A DNA stretch of 64,000 bases, taken from positions 186,001-250,000 of the forward strand of contig NZ_QOIM01000037.1 in NCBI RefSeq assembly GCF_003323735.1, in the 5' to 3' direction. Both the position numbers and the translations under genes were made by a program. Origin of the DNA: Streptomyces reniochalinae. GTDB lineage: Bacteria > Actinomycetota > Actinomycetes > Streptomycetales > Streptomycetaceae. Below are positions 8,598 through 17,299 of this stretch, piece by piece. Below the pieces are notes generated by a model, which saw nothing but the letters and a program-made list of their open reading frames with translations, had not been told where the DNA came from and did not search any database. Within the stretch, counting starts at the first letter, position 1. Every line of letters begins with the position of its first letter.

Positions 8598-8888
8598 TCA
8601 GTGGGTCGACGGGCGCAGGACCTTGGTCCGCAGGACGGACTCGTTCAGGTTCATCTGCCGGTCGAGCTCCTTGACCACAGCAGGCTCGGCCTGGAGGTCG
8701 ATGACCGAGTAGATGCCCTCGGGCTTCTTGTTGATCTCGTAGGAGAGACGACGACGGCCCCAGGTGTCGACCTTCTCGACCTTGCCGTTGCCCTCGCGGA
8801 CGACGGAAAGGAAGCTCTCGATCTGGGGGGCGACAGCGCGCTCCTCCAGGTCGGGGTCGAGGATCACCATCACCTCGTAGTGACGCAT
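8598..8888 (-). CDS. rpsF: 30S ribosomal protein bS6
   Basis: A 96-residue platform protein that heterodimerises with bS18. It begins RHYEVMVILDPDLEERAV and keeps WGRRRLSYEINKKPEGIY. The start at 8888 is chosen because GAGGTGGG lies just upstream; the reading frame extends further to 9068 but that part is leader. First gene of the operon. The leader contains a hairpin (8917-8935) that could be the bS6-bS18 autoregulatory element. Confidence 0.97.
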   Translation of the reverse strand: MRHYEVMVILDPDLEERAVAPQIESFLSVVREGNGKVEKVDTWGRRRLSYEINKKPEGIYSVIDLQAEPAVVKELDRQMNLNESVLRTKVLRPSTH

Positions 8889-8916
8889 GTGGAACCCACC
8901 TCCTCTGGACTCAGCG

Positions 8917-8935
8917 GCCACGGTCGTTCCGTGGC
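8917..8935 (-). promoter_or_regulatory. Hairpin in rpsF leader (possible bS6:bS18 autoregulatory element)
   Basis: A perfect 7-bp stem (GCCACGG/CCGTGGC) with a 5-base loop, about 28 bases upstream of the rpsF start and just 5' of its ribosome-binding site. The known bS6:bS18 leader motif displays a CCG trinucleotide in a hairpin; a CCG is present here at the loop edge. The match to the full motif is not established. Confidence 0.35.
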
Positions 8936-9136
8936 AGGAGGGTCGTGATGCGTTGTGCCGTGCCACCCGCCGGAAGGGAGTTCCGGAAGCGGCACAGACG
9001 GGCCAGCCTACCTTCCCGCGCCCTTCCGGTTGAAATCCGAGGGCAACCCGGAGCAATCTGGACACCACAGGTGTGAGCGGCGTTACAGTTCGCGCCGCGC
9101 GCCGCAGGAGCAGGAGCTCGCCTCAGGAGGTGCCCT

Positions 9137-9439
9137 ATGGCACAGGCAGTCCGGTGGACCCATCCTCTCTCCTATCTGAACTCCGACGGCCGACGTCACC
9201 CGAAGGAGAACTCCCTGGCGACCGCAGCGCTGGTGCTGGGGGTCGTCTCGGTGGTCTGCGCCTGGTGGCCCGGCCTCCACGTGCCGGGCACGTGGGTGGG
9301 GATCGTCGGCGTGCTGACCGGGGCGTGGGGTCAGTACATCTCGGCGACGACGGGTGAACGGTTCGTCACCATCATCGGGCTGGGGGCCGCGGCGGTCGGC
9401 TTCTACATCAACATGATGCACGGCGGTTTCCTGACGTAG
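9137..9439 (+). CDS. Small conserved membrane protein
   Basis: A 100-residue protein with three hydrophobic segments (about 28-48, 50-66 and 76-93) after a short polar N terminus (HPLSYLNSDGRRHPKENS). ATG at 9137 follows CAGGAGG. It is divergent from rpsF and followed by the FemX-like gene. I do not recognise a named family, and no catalytic motif is visible. Codon use looks native. Confidence 0.8.
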   Translation: MAQAVRWTHPLSYLNSDGRRHPKENSLATAALVLGVVSVVCAWWPGLHVPGTWVGIVGVLTGAWGQYISATTGERFVTIIGLGAAAVGFYINMMHGGFLT

Positions 9440-9653
9440 CCGCACCGTGACGTGGGGTTCCGGCGCCGGAGCGCGGGCCCCCACGCCGGGGCGGAGGCCG
9501 CCGCGCTCTCGCGGGCGGGCGCCGGGGCGCGACCGGGGCACCGTCAGCGCCGCCGGACGCCCGATCCGGCGCGGCCCTGGGCCGAACGGGGCGCCCGGGC
9601 GCACAGTAGGCTTCCGGCGAGCATCACTCAGTTCGCCGGAGGAGCGTCGCGCC

Positions 9654-10784
9654 ATGAGCCTGACCCTGAGGACCATCAGCCGAGAGCAGCATCTGGCGTA
9701 TGTCCAGAGCCTGGCCTCGGCAAGCCACTGTCAGGTGCCCGCGTGGGCGGACGTGAAGAACGAGTGGCGCGCGGAGAGCCTGGGCTGGTTCGACGAGCGT
9801 ACGGGGCAGATGGTGGGCGCGGGGCTGGTGCTCTACCGCCAGCTGCCGAAGGTCAAGCGCTATCTGGCGTACCTGCCGGAGGGCCCGGTCATCAACTGGT
9901 ACGCGCCCAACCTGGACGAGTGGCTGCGCCCCATGCTGGACCACCTCAAGGGGCAGGGCGCGTTCTCGGTGAAAATGGGCCCGCCGGTGGTGATCCGGCG
10001 CTGGGACGCGGCCGCGATCAAGAAGGGCATCCAGGACCAGGACGTCAAGCGGCTGCGCGACATCGAGGCCACGCACATCGAGCCGCGCGCCTTCGAGGTG
10101 TCCGACAAGCTGCGCAGGATGGGCTGGCAGCAGGGCGAGGACGGCGGCGCGGGGTTCGGCGACGTCCAGCCGCGTTACGTCTTTCAGGTGCCGTTGGAGG
10201 GCCGTTCGCTGGAGGACGTCCACAAGGGCTTCAACCAGCTGTGGCGCCGCAACATCAAGAAGGCCGACAAGGCCGGCGTGCAGGTGGTCCAGGGCAACAT
10301 GGCCAACCCGTACGACCTGGACGAGTGGCAGCGCCTGTACGAGATCACCGCGGAGCGCGACAGGTTCAGGCCCCGCCCCAAGGCGTACTTCCAGCGCATG
10401 TGGAACGTGCTGAACGCGGAGGACCCGCACCGGATGCGGCTGTACTTCGCCGAGCACGAGGGCGAGCGGATCTCGGCGGCCACGATGCTCGTCGTCGGTG
10501 GTCACGTGTGGTACAGCTACGGTGCCTCGGCCAACCACAAGCGTGAGGTGCGGCCGTCGAACGCGATGCAGTGGCGGATGCTCCAGGACGCCTACGCGCT
10601 GGGGGCGAGCGTCTACGACCTGCGCGGCATCAGCGACTCCCTCGACGAGAACGACCATCTGTTCGGCCTGATCCAGTTCAAGGTCGGCACCGGTGGGCAG
10701 GCGGCGGAGTACCTCGGCGAGTGGGACTTCCCGCTCAACAAGCTGCTGCACAAGGCGCTCGACATGTACATGTCGCGACGCTGA
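9654..10784 (+). CDS. FemX-like peptidyltransferase (lipid II:glycine glycyltransferase family)
   Basis: A 376-residue member of the FemABX branch of the GNAT fold, which uses aminoacyl-tRNA to add the first cross-bridge residue to lipid II; Streptomyces peptidoglycan carries a glycine bridge. Diagnostic stretches are LWRRNIKKADKAGV (about 196-209), YEITAERDRFRPRPKAYFQRM and the C-terminal YDLRGISDSLDENDHLFGL with FKVGTGG. ATG at 9654 follows GGAGGAG. The alanine-racemase-like gene follows after 83 bases on the same strand, suggesting joint work on cell-wall precursors (inference). Confidence 0.88.
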   Translation: MSLTLRTISREQHLAYVQSLASASHCQVPAWADVKNEWRAESLGWFDERTGQMVGAGLVLYRQLPKVKRYLAYLPEGPVINWYAPNLDEWLRPMLDHLKGQGAFSVKMGPPVVIRRWDAAAIKKGIQDQDVKRLRDIEATHIEPRAFEVSDKLRRMGWQQGEDGGAGFGDVQPRYVFQVPLEGRSLEDVHKGFNQLWRRNIKKADKAGVQVVQGNMANPYDLDEWQRLYEITAERDRFRPRPKAYFQRMWNVLNAEDPHRMRLYFAEHEGERISAATMLVVGGHVWYSYGASANHKREVRPSNAMQWRMLQDAYALGASVYDLRGISDSLDENDHLFGLIQFKVGTGGQAAEYLGEWDFPLNKLLHKALDMYMSRR

Positions 10785-10867
10785 GCCCTCCGGCGGTCCG
10801 CCACCCCGCCCCGTCGACGACGGGCCCGACGACCGACGACCCGATCGAGAAAGGTTCCCTACCGGCC

Positions 10868-11899
10868 ATGGCGCTCTCCCTCTACGTCGACACCGATCGC
10901 TGGCGGGCGCACCAGCAGTCGATGATCCAGCAGTTCCCGGGGATCGTTCCGGTCTGCAAGGGCAACGGCTACGGCTTCGGCCACGAACGGCTGGCCGACG
11001 AGGCCACCAAGTTCGGCGCCGACATCCTGGCCGTCGGCACGACCTACGAGGCGGCCCGCACGAAGGACCTGTTCGGCGGGGACCTGCTGGTGCTCACCCC
11101 GTTCCGCAAGAACGAGGAGCCGGTGCCGCTGCCGGACCGTGCCGTCCGCTCGGTCTCCTCGGTGGAGGGCGTGGGCCTCATGCGCGGGGCGCGGGTCGTC
11201 ATCGAGGTGATGAGCAGCATGAAGCGGCACGGGGTCACCGAGCAGGACCTGCCCCGGCTGCACGCCGCGATCGACGAGGTGCGCCTGGAGGGCTTCGCGA
11301 TCCACCTGCCGCTGGACCGGGCCGACGGCTCGGACGCCGTGGAGGAGGTCATCGGCTGGATGGACCGGCTGCGGGCCGCCCGGCTGCCGCTGGAGACGAT
11401 GTTCGTCAGCCACCTCAAGCCGCAGGAGTTCGCCATCCTCCAGCAGCAGTTCCCGCAGACCCGCTTCCGCGCCCGGATCGGCACCCGGCTGTGGCTGGGC
11501 GACCACGACGCGACGGAGTACCGGGGCGCCATCCTGGACGTGACGCGGGTGACCAAGACCGACAGGTTCGGCTACCGGCAGGCCAAGGCGCCGGGGGACG
11601 GCTGGCTGGTCGTCGTCGCGGGCGGCACCTCGCACGGGGTCGGCCTGGAGTCCCCCAAGGCGCTGCACGGCATGACCTCCCGCGCCAAGGGCGTGGCCCG
11701 CGCGGGGCTGGCGACCGTGAACCGCAACCTGTCCCCCTTCGTGTGGGCGGGCAAGCAGCGCTGGTTCGCGGAGCCCCCGCACATGCAGGTCTCCATCCTC
11801 TTCGTGCCCGCCGACGCCCCCGAGCCGCACGTCGGCGAGGAGCTGACGGCGATCCTGCGCCACACCACGACGACGGTCGACCGCACGGTGGACCGCTGA
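10868..11899 (+). CDS. Alanine racemase-like PLP protein (N-terminal domain family)
   Basis: A 343-residue protein of the alanine racemase N-terminal fold. The PLP-binding motif VCKGNGYGFG (Lys31) is a variant of the usual VKANAYGHG. Further family features are VVIEVMSSMKRHGV, MFVSHLKP and ARIGTRLWLGD. It seems a distant racemase or a PLP protein of altered substrate rather than the housekeeping Alr, which differs in both motifs and length (near 370-390). ATG at 10868 follows GAAAGG. Pairing with femX suggests a role in supplying or monitoring amino acids for the peptide bridge (inference). It ends before a dispersed Streptomyces palindrome. Confidence 0.75.
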   Translation: MALSLYVDTDRWRAHQQSMIQQFPGIVPVCKGNGYGFGHERLADEATKFGADILAVGTTYEAARTKDLFGGDLLVLTPFRKNEEPVPLPDRAVRSVSSVEGVGLMRGARVVIEVMSSMKRHGVTEQDLPRLHAAIDEVRLEGFAIHLPLDRADGSDAVEEVIGWMDRLRAARLPLETMFVSHLKPQEFAILQQQFPQTRFRARIGTRLWLGDHDATEYRGAILDVTRVTKTDRFGYRQAKAPGDGWLVVVAGGTSHGVGLESPKALHGMTSRAKGVARAGLATVNRNLSPFVWAGKQRWFAEPPHMQVSILFVPADAPEPHVGEELTAILRHTTTTVDRTVDR

Positions 11900-11981
11900 G
11901 CGGTCGCTTCGAGGCTGCCCCTGCTGGAAAGGGGATGCCCCTGTGTGTCTCGTCGCAGACTGCGGACGCGTTGTGGCTTGT

Positions 11982-12026
11982 CGCGCGGTTCCCCGCGCCC
12001 CTTCAAGGGGCGCGGGGAACCGCGCG
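11982..12026. repeat. Dispersed Streptomyces palindrome / bidirectional terminator
   Basis: A perfect 22-bp inverted repeat around C12004 with core TTCCCCGCGCC, and weaker outward extension to about 11969-12038. I recognise this as the kind of palindrome found in many copies between converging genes in Streptomyces. Here it separates the racemase-like gene from ino1 and probably terminates both. Confidence 0.75.
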
Positions 12027-12108
12027 GGTGACCACGACGGCGGTGCAGGCGGCAGCGGACAGCCGGGGCAGCCCCTCACCCGTGCCGGTCAGGCCACAGC
12101 GGCGCGCG

Positions 12109-13191
12109 TCAGCGCTCGGACTTGCCCTCGATGAAGTCCTGCACGTTCTGGCGGGCCTGGTCGTCGAAGTACTGGACCGGCGGCGACTTCATGAAGTACG
12201 AGGACGCCGAGAGGATCGGGCCGCCGATGCCGCGGTCCTTGGCGATCTTCGCGGCGCGCAGCGCGTCGATGATGACGCCGGCCGAGTTGGGGGAGTCCCA
12301 CACCTCGAGCTTGTACTCCAGGTTCAGCGGCACGTCACCGAAGGCGCGGCCCTCCAGGCGGACGTAGGCCCACTTGCGGTCGTCCAGCCAGGCGACGAAG
12401 TCGGAGGGGCCGATGTGCACGTTGTCGGCGCCCAGGTCGCGGTCGGGGATCTGGGAGGTGACGGCCTGCGTCTTGGAGATCTTCTTCGACTCCAGCCGCT
12501 CCCGCTCCAGCATGTTCTTGAAGTCCATGTTGCCGCCGACGTTGAGCTGCATCGTGCGGTCCAGGATGACGCCGCGGTCCTCGAACAGCTTGGCCATCAC
12601 GCGGTGCGTGATGGTGGCGCCGACCTGGGACTTGATGTCGTCGCCGACGATCGGCACACCGGCGGCGGTGAACTTGTCCGCCCACTCCTTGGTGCCGGCG
12701 ATGAAGACGGGCAGCGCGTTGACGAAGGCGACACCGGCGTCGATGGCGCACTGCGCGTAGAACTCGACGGCGGACTGCGAGCCGACGGGCAGGTAGCAGA
12801 CCAGGACGTCGGCCTGCGCGTCCTTGAGCGCCTTGACGACGTCGACGGGCTCGGCGTCGGACTCCTCGATGGTCTCGCGGTAGTACTTGCCCAGGCCGTC
12901 GTAGGTGTGACCGCGCTGCACGGGCACACCGGCCGGCGGCACGTCGCAGATCTTGATCGTGTTGTTCTCGCTGGCGCCGATCGCCTCGGCGAGGTCGAGT
13001 CCGACCTTCTTGCCGTCGACGTCGAAGGCGGCGACGAACTCGATGTCGCGCACGTGGTAGTCGCCGAACTGGACGTGCATCAGACCCGGGACCTTGCTGT
13101 CCGGGTCGGCGTCCTTGTAGTACTCGACGCCCTGCACCAGCGATGCGGCGCAGTTGCCCACGCCGGCGATGGCTACGCGAACCGAACCCAT
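12109..13191 (-). CDS. ino1: Inositol-3-phosphate synthase
   Basis: Converts glucose 6-phosphate to 1L-myo-inositol 3-phosphate with an internal NAD cycle, the entry step to mycothiol and phosphatidylinositol. The 360-residue length is right for the short actinobacterial form. Visible marks are the Rossmann start VRVAIAGVGNCAASLVQGV, VFIAGTKEWADKF, GDDIKSQVGATITHR (domain typical of the family), LNVGGNMDFKNM and LEVWDSPNSAG. ATG at 13191 with GGAG upstream; the open frame to 14025 is not coding. It lies 50 bases downstream of padR on the same strand, so it is probably co-transcribed with and controlled by PadR. Confidence 0.95.
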   Translation of the reverse strand: MGSVRVAIAGVGNCAASLVQGVEYYKDADPDSKVPGLMHVQFGDYHVRDIEFVAAFDVDGKKVGLDLAEAIGASENNTIKICDVPPAGVPVQRGHTYDGLGKYYRETIEESDAEPVDVVKALKDAQADVLVCYLPVGSQSAVEFYAQCAIDAGVAFVNALPVFIAGTKEWADKFTAAGVPIVGDDIKSQVGATITHRVMAKLFEDRGVILDRTMQLNVGGNMDFKNMLERERLESKKISKTQAVTSQIPDRDLGADNVHIGPSDFVAWLDDRKWAYVRLEGRAFGDVPLNLEYKLEVWDSPNSAGVIIDALRAAKIAKDRGIGGPILSASSYFMKSPPVQYFDDQARQNVQDFIEGKSER

Positions 13192-13241
13192 TCCGGTTGC
13201 TCCCTGTGTGTTCTCGCTGAGGCCGCGGCGGTGCGCGGACC

Positions 13242-13910
13242 TCATCTGTCGGTGTTGTCGGACGGACCCGACGAGGGACGGTCCGAACCGGTCTCGCGCG
13301 CCGGGCGCCTCGTGCTCTCCTGGCCCGCCCGCTCGCTCCCCTTGCGTTCGCTCTCGATGAGCTCGGTGAGCCAGCGGACCTCCCGCTCCACGGATTCCAT
13401 GCCGTGGCGCTGGAGTTCGAGCGTGTAGTCGTCGAGGCGCTCGCGCGTACGGGCCAAAGAGGCGCGCATCTTCGCGAGTCTCTCCTCCAGCCGGCTGCGG
13501 CGTCCTTCCAGTACGCGCATGCGCACGTCGCGCGACGTCTGGCCGAAGAAGGCGAAGCGGACGCCGAAGTGCTCGTCCTCCCAGGTATCGGGACCCGTCT
13601 GGGAGAGCAGGTCCTCGAAGTGCTCCTTGCCTTCGGCCGTCAGCCGGTAGACGATCTTCGCCCGCCGCCCGGCGAGCGAACCCGCCTGCGCGCGGGGGTT
13701 CAGCTGCTCCTCGGGCTGGGCGCTCGGCTCCTCCACCAGCCATCCGCGCTGCACGAGCGCCTTGAGGCAGGGGTAGAGCGAGCCGTAGCTGAAGGCACGG
13801 AAGACGCCGAGCGAGGTGTTGAGCCGCTTGCGCAGCTCGTATCCGTGCATGGGGGACTCGCGGAGCAGGCCGAGGACGGCGAACTCGAGGACGCCCGAGC
13901 GTCTGCTCAC
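13242..13910 (-). CDS. PadR family transcriptional regulator
   Basis: A 222-residue repressor-type protein. The PadR winged helix covers residues 1-90 (EFAVLGLLRESPMHGYELRKRL, then SYGSLYPCLKALVQRGWL and KIVYRLTAEGKEHF). The C-terminal Vir-like helical dimerisation domain spans about 105-195, followed by a charged tail. The promoter region holds a near-ideal PadR operator at 13972-13994. It probably represses itself, ino1 downstream, and possibly the divergent PBP gene. Confidence 0.92.
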   Translation of the reverse strand: MSRRSGVLEFAVLGLLRESPMHGYELRKRLNTSLGVFRAFSYGSLYPCLKALVQRGWLVEEPSAQPEEQLNPRAQAGSLAGRRAKIVYRLTAEGKEHFEDLLSQTGPDTWEDEHFGVRFAFFGQTSRDVRMRVLEGRRSRLEERLAKMRASLARTRERLDDYTLELQRHGMESVEREVRWLTELIESERKGSERAGQESTRRPARETGSDRPSSGPSDNTDR

Positions 13911-14295
13911 AGGCCGCCACCTCCGTCCGGTCTCCGGCCGTCCCGCGCTCGTCGCGGCACGTGTCTCGCTCTGATGTATCGACTCGATACATCACGACGA
14001 TAGAACGGCCCTTCGGGTGCGACAAGAGGGGGGTCCGTGAAGGGACTCACATCACCGATTCACCGCAGCTGCTTTGCGTCGAATAAGGCGAATACGCCGT
14101 AAGGGAGGTTTTGGAGCTGCGTAGTCTGTCGCGTGTGCAGACCACCGGGAACCGTGCGACGTACGAACGCGTCCTCGTCCTGGGTGCAGTGCGCGCGGGT
14201 GAGGCGGAACCGTCCGCCCGGTGCACTCGGGGGGACCAGAAGCCAACTGCCACCTTCAGGCGCTACGGCCGCCTGCCCGAGGAGTAGCTGTTCCA
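13911..14295. other. Divergent promoter region padR / PBP gene
   Basis: 385 bases without a gene. Besides the PadR-type operator near the padR side, I see only plain GC-rich DNA leading to the PBP ribosome-binding site (AGGAG at 14279-14283). Confidence 0.6.
13972..13994. promoter_or_regulatory. PadR operator (inverted repeat)
   Basis: A perfect 11-bp inverted repeat, TGATGTATCGA then C then TCGATACATCA. The ATGTATC/GATACAT halves match operators of the PadR family. It lies 62 bases upstream of the padR start and about 300 upstream of the PBP gene. Confidence 0.85.
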
Positions 14296-16989
14296 ATGAG
14301 CGGAAACCGTCGAAAGCCGCCGCAGGGGCGCGGCCGTCGCGCGGCCCAGCCGCCACCGTCCTCCGGACGCCGGGCGGCTCAGCGCGGCCACGGCGGAGGG
14401 CCGGCCTCCGCCCCTGGTGACGCGCACGGCGACCGGAGCGAGCCGCAGGCGTACCAAGGCCGTGCGGCGGCCCGCAAGGCCGCCCAGGGCGGCGGACGGC
14501 GGCGCGCCGCCTCGGCCGCGGTCGGCGCCCCAAACGGCCGCAGGGCCGGCGGTGGGCGCGGGCGCGGGGGCGGGGGCCCCGAGCGCAAGCGCTTCATCGA
14601 CTACCCGCGTGCGAACAAGTCGGGCGTGCGGCGCTGGCTGCCGTCCTGGAAGCTGGTCACCGGCTCCTTCTTCGGCTTCGTCGGGCTCCTCATCGTCGCC
14701 TTCGCCATCGGGCTGTGGATGGTGGAGGTCCCCGACCAGGCCAAGGCCGACGCCCGCTCGCAGACGAACGTCTACTACTGGTCCAACGGCGACCGGATGG
14801 CCGTGGCGGGCGCCGAGGGCGAGAAGAACCGGCAGAACGTCCCGCTGAGCCAGATGCCCCAGCCTCTCCAGCAGGCGGTGGTCGCCTCGGAGAACGAGAC
14901 GTTCTGGGAGGACTCGGGCATCGACCCGATGGGCATCGCGCGCGCGGCCTTCAACATGGCGACCGGCGGTGACACCCAGGGCGGCTCGACGATCACCCAG
15001 CAGTTCGTCAAGAACAACTACCTGACCCAGGACCAGACCATCAAGCGCAAGGTCACGGAGCTGTTCATCTCCATCAAGGCCGGCGCCACGATGGACAAGG
15101 GCGAGATCCTGGAGGGCTACCTCAACACCGCCTACTTCGGCCGCGGCGCGTTCGGCGTCCAGGCGGCCTCCCAGGCGTACTTCGGCAAGGACGTGGACAA
15201 GATCGACGCCTCGGAAGGCGCCTATCTGACGACGCTGCTGAACGGCGCCGCCCTGTACGACCCCTACGAGGGCGACCAGGGGGCGAACAAGGCCCGGTCG
15301 CTACAGAAGTGGCGCTCGGTCATCCACCGCGAGGCGGAGATCGGCAAGATGAAGAAGTCGACGGCGAAGAAGGTCATCGCCGACGGCCTGCCGACCATCA
15401 AGCCGCCGAAGAAGGCGATGGACAAGCGGGGCCAGAAGGGCTACCTGATCGACCTGGCCAACAGGTACCTGGTCAACAACGACGTCCTCACCCGCGAGGA
15501 GCTCAACCGCGGCGGCTACCAGATCACCACGACCTTCGACAAGAAGAAGACGTTCGCGCTGCGGGACTCGGTCAACAAGGTCTACAAGGAGAACATCGAC
15601 CCGAAGAAGCGGCCCGACCTGGACTCGCACGTCCAGTTCGGCGGCGCCTCCGTCAGCCCGGCGGACGGAAAGATCGTCGCGATCTACGGCGGCAAGGACT
15701 ACATCGAGCACTTCACCAACAACGCGGACGACACGGGTGTGCCCGTCGGCTCGACGTTCAAGCCCTTCGTGCTGGCGTCGGCCATGAGCAAGGGCGTACG
15801 GGACCGCAACGGCCCGGAGACACAGTCGGCGGACGCGCGGCACCTGGTCAACCCGGACACCAGCTACTACGACGGCCGCAACAAGCTGCTGATCCGCGAC
15901 TACAACGGGGAGATCTGGAAGAACAAGGAAGGCGAGTACTGGCGCCAGACCAACGACGGTGGCCACGACTACGGAGCCAAGGACGACGGCTACCGGATCA
16001 ACCTGCGCGAGGCCATGAAGCACTCGGTGAACTCGCCGTACGTGCAACTCGGCATGGACATCGGCATCCCCACCGTGCGTTCGAGCGCCGAGGAGGCGGG
16101 GCTGCTGGGATCCAGTCTCAACCAGTCGAACAGCCCCTCCTTCTCCCTCGGTATCTCCACCCCGAGCGCGATCCGCATGGCGGGCGCCTACGGCACCTTC
16201 GCCGCCGAGGGCAAGCGCAACGACCTGTACTCGGTCAAGAAGGTCATCGGCCAGAAGGGCGAGAAGCTCTCCCTGCCGACGCACAAGAAGGAGCAGGCGT
16301 TCACCCCGCAGGTGGCCAACAACGTCACCGACGTGCTCACCGACGTCACCGCGCCGGGCGGTACCGGCAGCGTGGCCCAGGGCCTGGGCCGTCCCTCGGC
16401 CGGCAAGACGGGTACGACGGACGGCAACAAGTCGGCGTGGTTCGTCGGGTACACCCCGCAGCTGTCGACAGCGGTGGGCATGTGGCGCCTCAACGACGAC
16501 GCCTCGGTCAAGAACCGCAAGTTCCTGAAGATGTTCGGCACCGGCGGTCAGAAGAAGATCCACGGTGCGTCCTTCCCCGCCGAGATCTGGACCTCGTACA
16601 TGAAGGACGCGCTCGAGGGCACGGGCGTGAAGAACTTCCCGAAGGCGGAGCCCATCGGCGAGAAGGTGTACGGGCCCGGCGCGAGCCCCGACCCGACACC
16701 CACCCATTCCTCGCCACCTCCCTCCCCCACGGAGGATCCCAGCGAGAGCCCGTCCGAGTCGCCTTCCGAGTCGCCTTCCGAGTCGCCGTCGGAGTCCAAC
16801 ACCAGCTGTCCGCCGCTCGACCCCACGTGCGACGACGACAACGGCCAGGACGGGGGCGGCGGCGATCCGCCCGACGGGGGCAACGACAACGGCGGGCCCG
16901 GCGGGGGTCCGGGCGGCGACTCCGGCGATACGGGCGACACGGGAGACACCGGAAACTGGATCGCGGGCCCCAACGGCCGCAGGGAGTGA
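14296..16989 (+). CDS. Class A penicillin-binding protein (bifunctional transglycosylase/transpeptidase)
   Basis: An 897-residue peptidoglycan polymerase and cross-linker. Residues 1-115 are a basic Gly/Arg-rich cytoplasmic tail and 120-142 the single membrane anchor. The GT51 domain has VASENETFWEDSGID (catalytic Glu199) and GGSTITQQFVKN. The transpeptidase has Ser486-T-F-K489, Ser577-V-N and Lys704-T-G-T-T, all intact. The C terminus is low complexity: Pro/Ser/Glu repeats (SESPSESP) then Gly/Asp-rich. ATG at 14296 follows AGGAG. A strong terminator follows. It is divergent from padR, which may co-regulate it. Confidence 0.95.
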   Translation: MSGNRRKPPQGRGRRAAQPPPSSGRRAAQRGHGGGPASAPGDAHGDRSEPQAYQGRAAARKAAQGGGRRRAASAAVGAPNGRRAGGGRGRGGGGPERKRFIDYPRANKSGVRRWLPSWKLVTGSFFGFVGLLIVAFAIGLWMVEVPDQAKADARSQTNVYYWSNGDRMAVAGAEGEKNRQNVPLSQMPQPLQQAVVASENETFWEDSGIDPMGIARAAFNMATGGDTQGGSTITQQFVKNNYLTQDQTIKRKVTELFISIKAGATMDKGEILEGYLNTAYFGRGAFGVQAASQAYFGKDVDKIDASEGAYLTTLLNGAALYDPYEGDQGANKARSLQKWRSVIHREAEIGKMKKSTAKKVIADGLPTIKPPKKAMDKRGQKGYLIDLANRYLVNNDVLTREELNRGGYQITTTFDKKKTFALRDSVNKVYKENIDPKKRPDLDSHVQFGGASVSPADGKIVAIYGGKDYIEHFTNNADDTGVPVGSTFKPFVLASAMSKGVRDRNGPETQSADARHLVNPDTSYYDGRNKLLIRDYNGEIWKNKEGEYWRQTNDGGHDYGAKDDGYRINLREAMKHSVNSPYVQLGMDIGIPTVRSSAEEAGLLGSSLNQSNSPSFSLGISTPSAIRMAGAYGTFAAEGKRNDLYSVKKVIGQKGEKLSLPTHKKEQAFTPQVANNVTDVLTDVTAPGGTGSVAQGLGRPSAGKTGTTDGNKSAWFVGYTPQLSTAVGMWRLNDDASVKNRKFLKMFGTGGQKKIHGASFPAEIWTSYMKDALEGTGVKNFPKAEPIGEKVYGPGASPDPTPTHSSPPPSPTEDPSESPSESPSESPSESPSESNTSCPPLDPTCDDDNGQDGGGGDPPDGGNDNGGPGGGPGGDSGDTGDTGDTGNWIAGPNGRRE

Positions 16990-17030
16990 GCGCTCCCCCC
17001 TCGGGACCCACCGGACCCACCAGGCAGTGA

Positions 17031-17073
17031 CGGGCAAGGCCCCGGCTCGGACACCGAGCCGGGGCCTTGCCCG
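17031..17073 (+). terminator. Terminator of the PBP gene
   Basis: A perfect 20-bp inverted repeat (17031-17050 and 17054-17073) with loop ACA, 42 bases after the PBP stop codon. There is no U-run, as is usual in Streptomyces. Confidence 0.85.
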
Positions 17074-17245
17074 TGTCACGAGAGGCCCTCCGCGTCAGGG
17101 TCCACGCGCCACGAGAAGACCTCGTCTCAGGAGGGTGCGCCGTGCCACGAGAGGACCCGTCGCGGAAGGGTGCGCCGTGCCGCGAGACGCTCGCGCAGGA
17201 AAGGGTGCGCCGTGCCACGCGAACCCCCGCTCGGAAAGAGGGAAC
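17073..17245. repeat. Degenerate ~35-bp tandem repeat array
   Basis: Five degenerate units. GGGT marks recur at 17098, 17133, 17168 and 17203, exactly 35 bases apart; each is followed by a version of GTGCCACGAGA (GTGTCACGAG at 17073, GCGCCACGAG, GTGCCACGAG, GTGCCGCGAG, GTGCCACGCG). The array sits between the PBP terminator and the GT87-like gene. No known family is recognised. Confidence 0.75.
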
Positions 17246-17299
17246 CGCACGAGGGACGGGTTGCCCCTCCGGCGAGGCGTGTGCGGCAGGATGTGGCCC

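Larger units (their letters stand above)
16990..17299. other. Intergenic region with terminator and tandem repeats
   Basis: 310 bases with no gene: first a strong hairpin (17031-17073), then the ~35-base tandem repeats (17073-17245), then the leader of the GT87-like gene. Confidence 0.7.

Noticed and set aside
9290..9300. Other CACGTG sites as parS
   Set aside because: They lack the flanking GTTT/AAAC; only sites with zero to three mismatches were kept.
17073..17245. CRISPR array
   Set aside because: The units are degenerate, contiguous and lack distinct equal-length spacers, and no cas genes are nearby.
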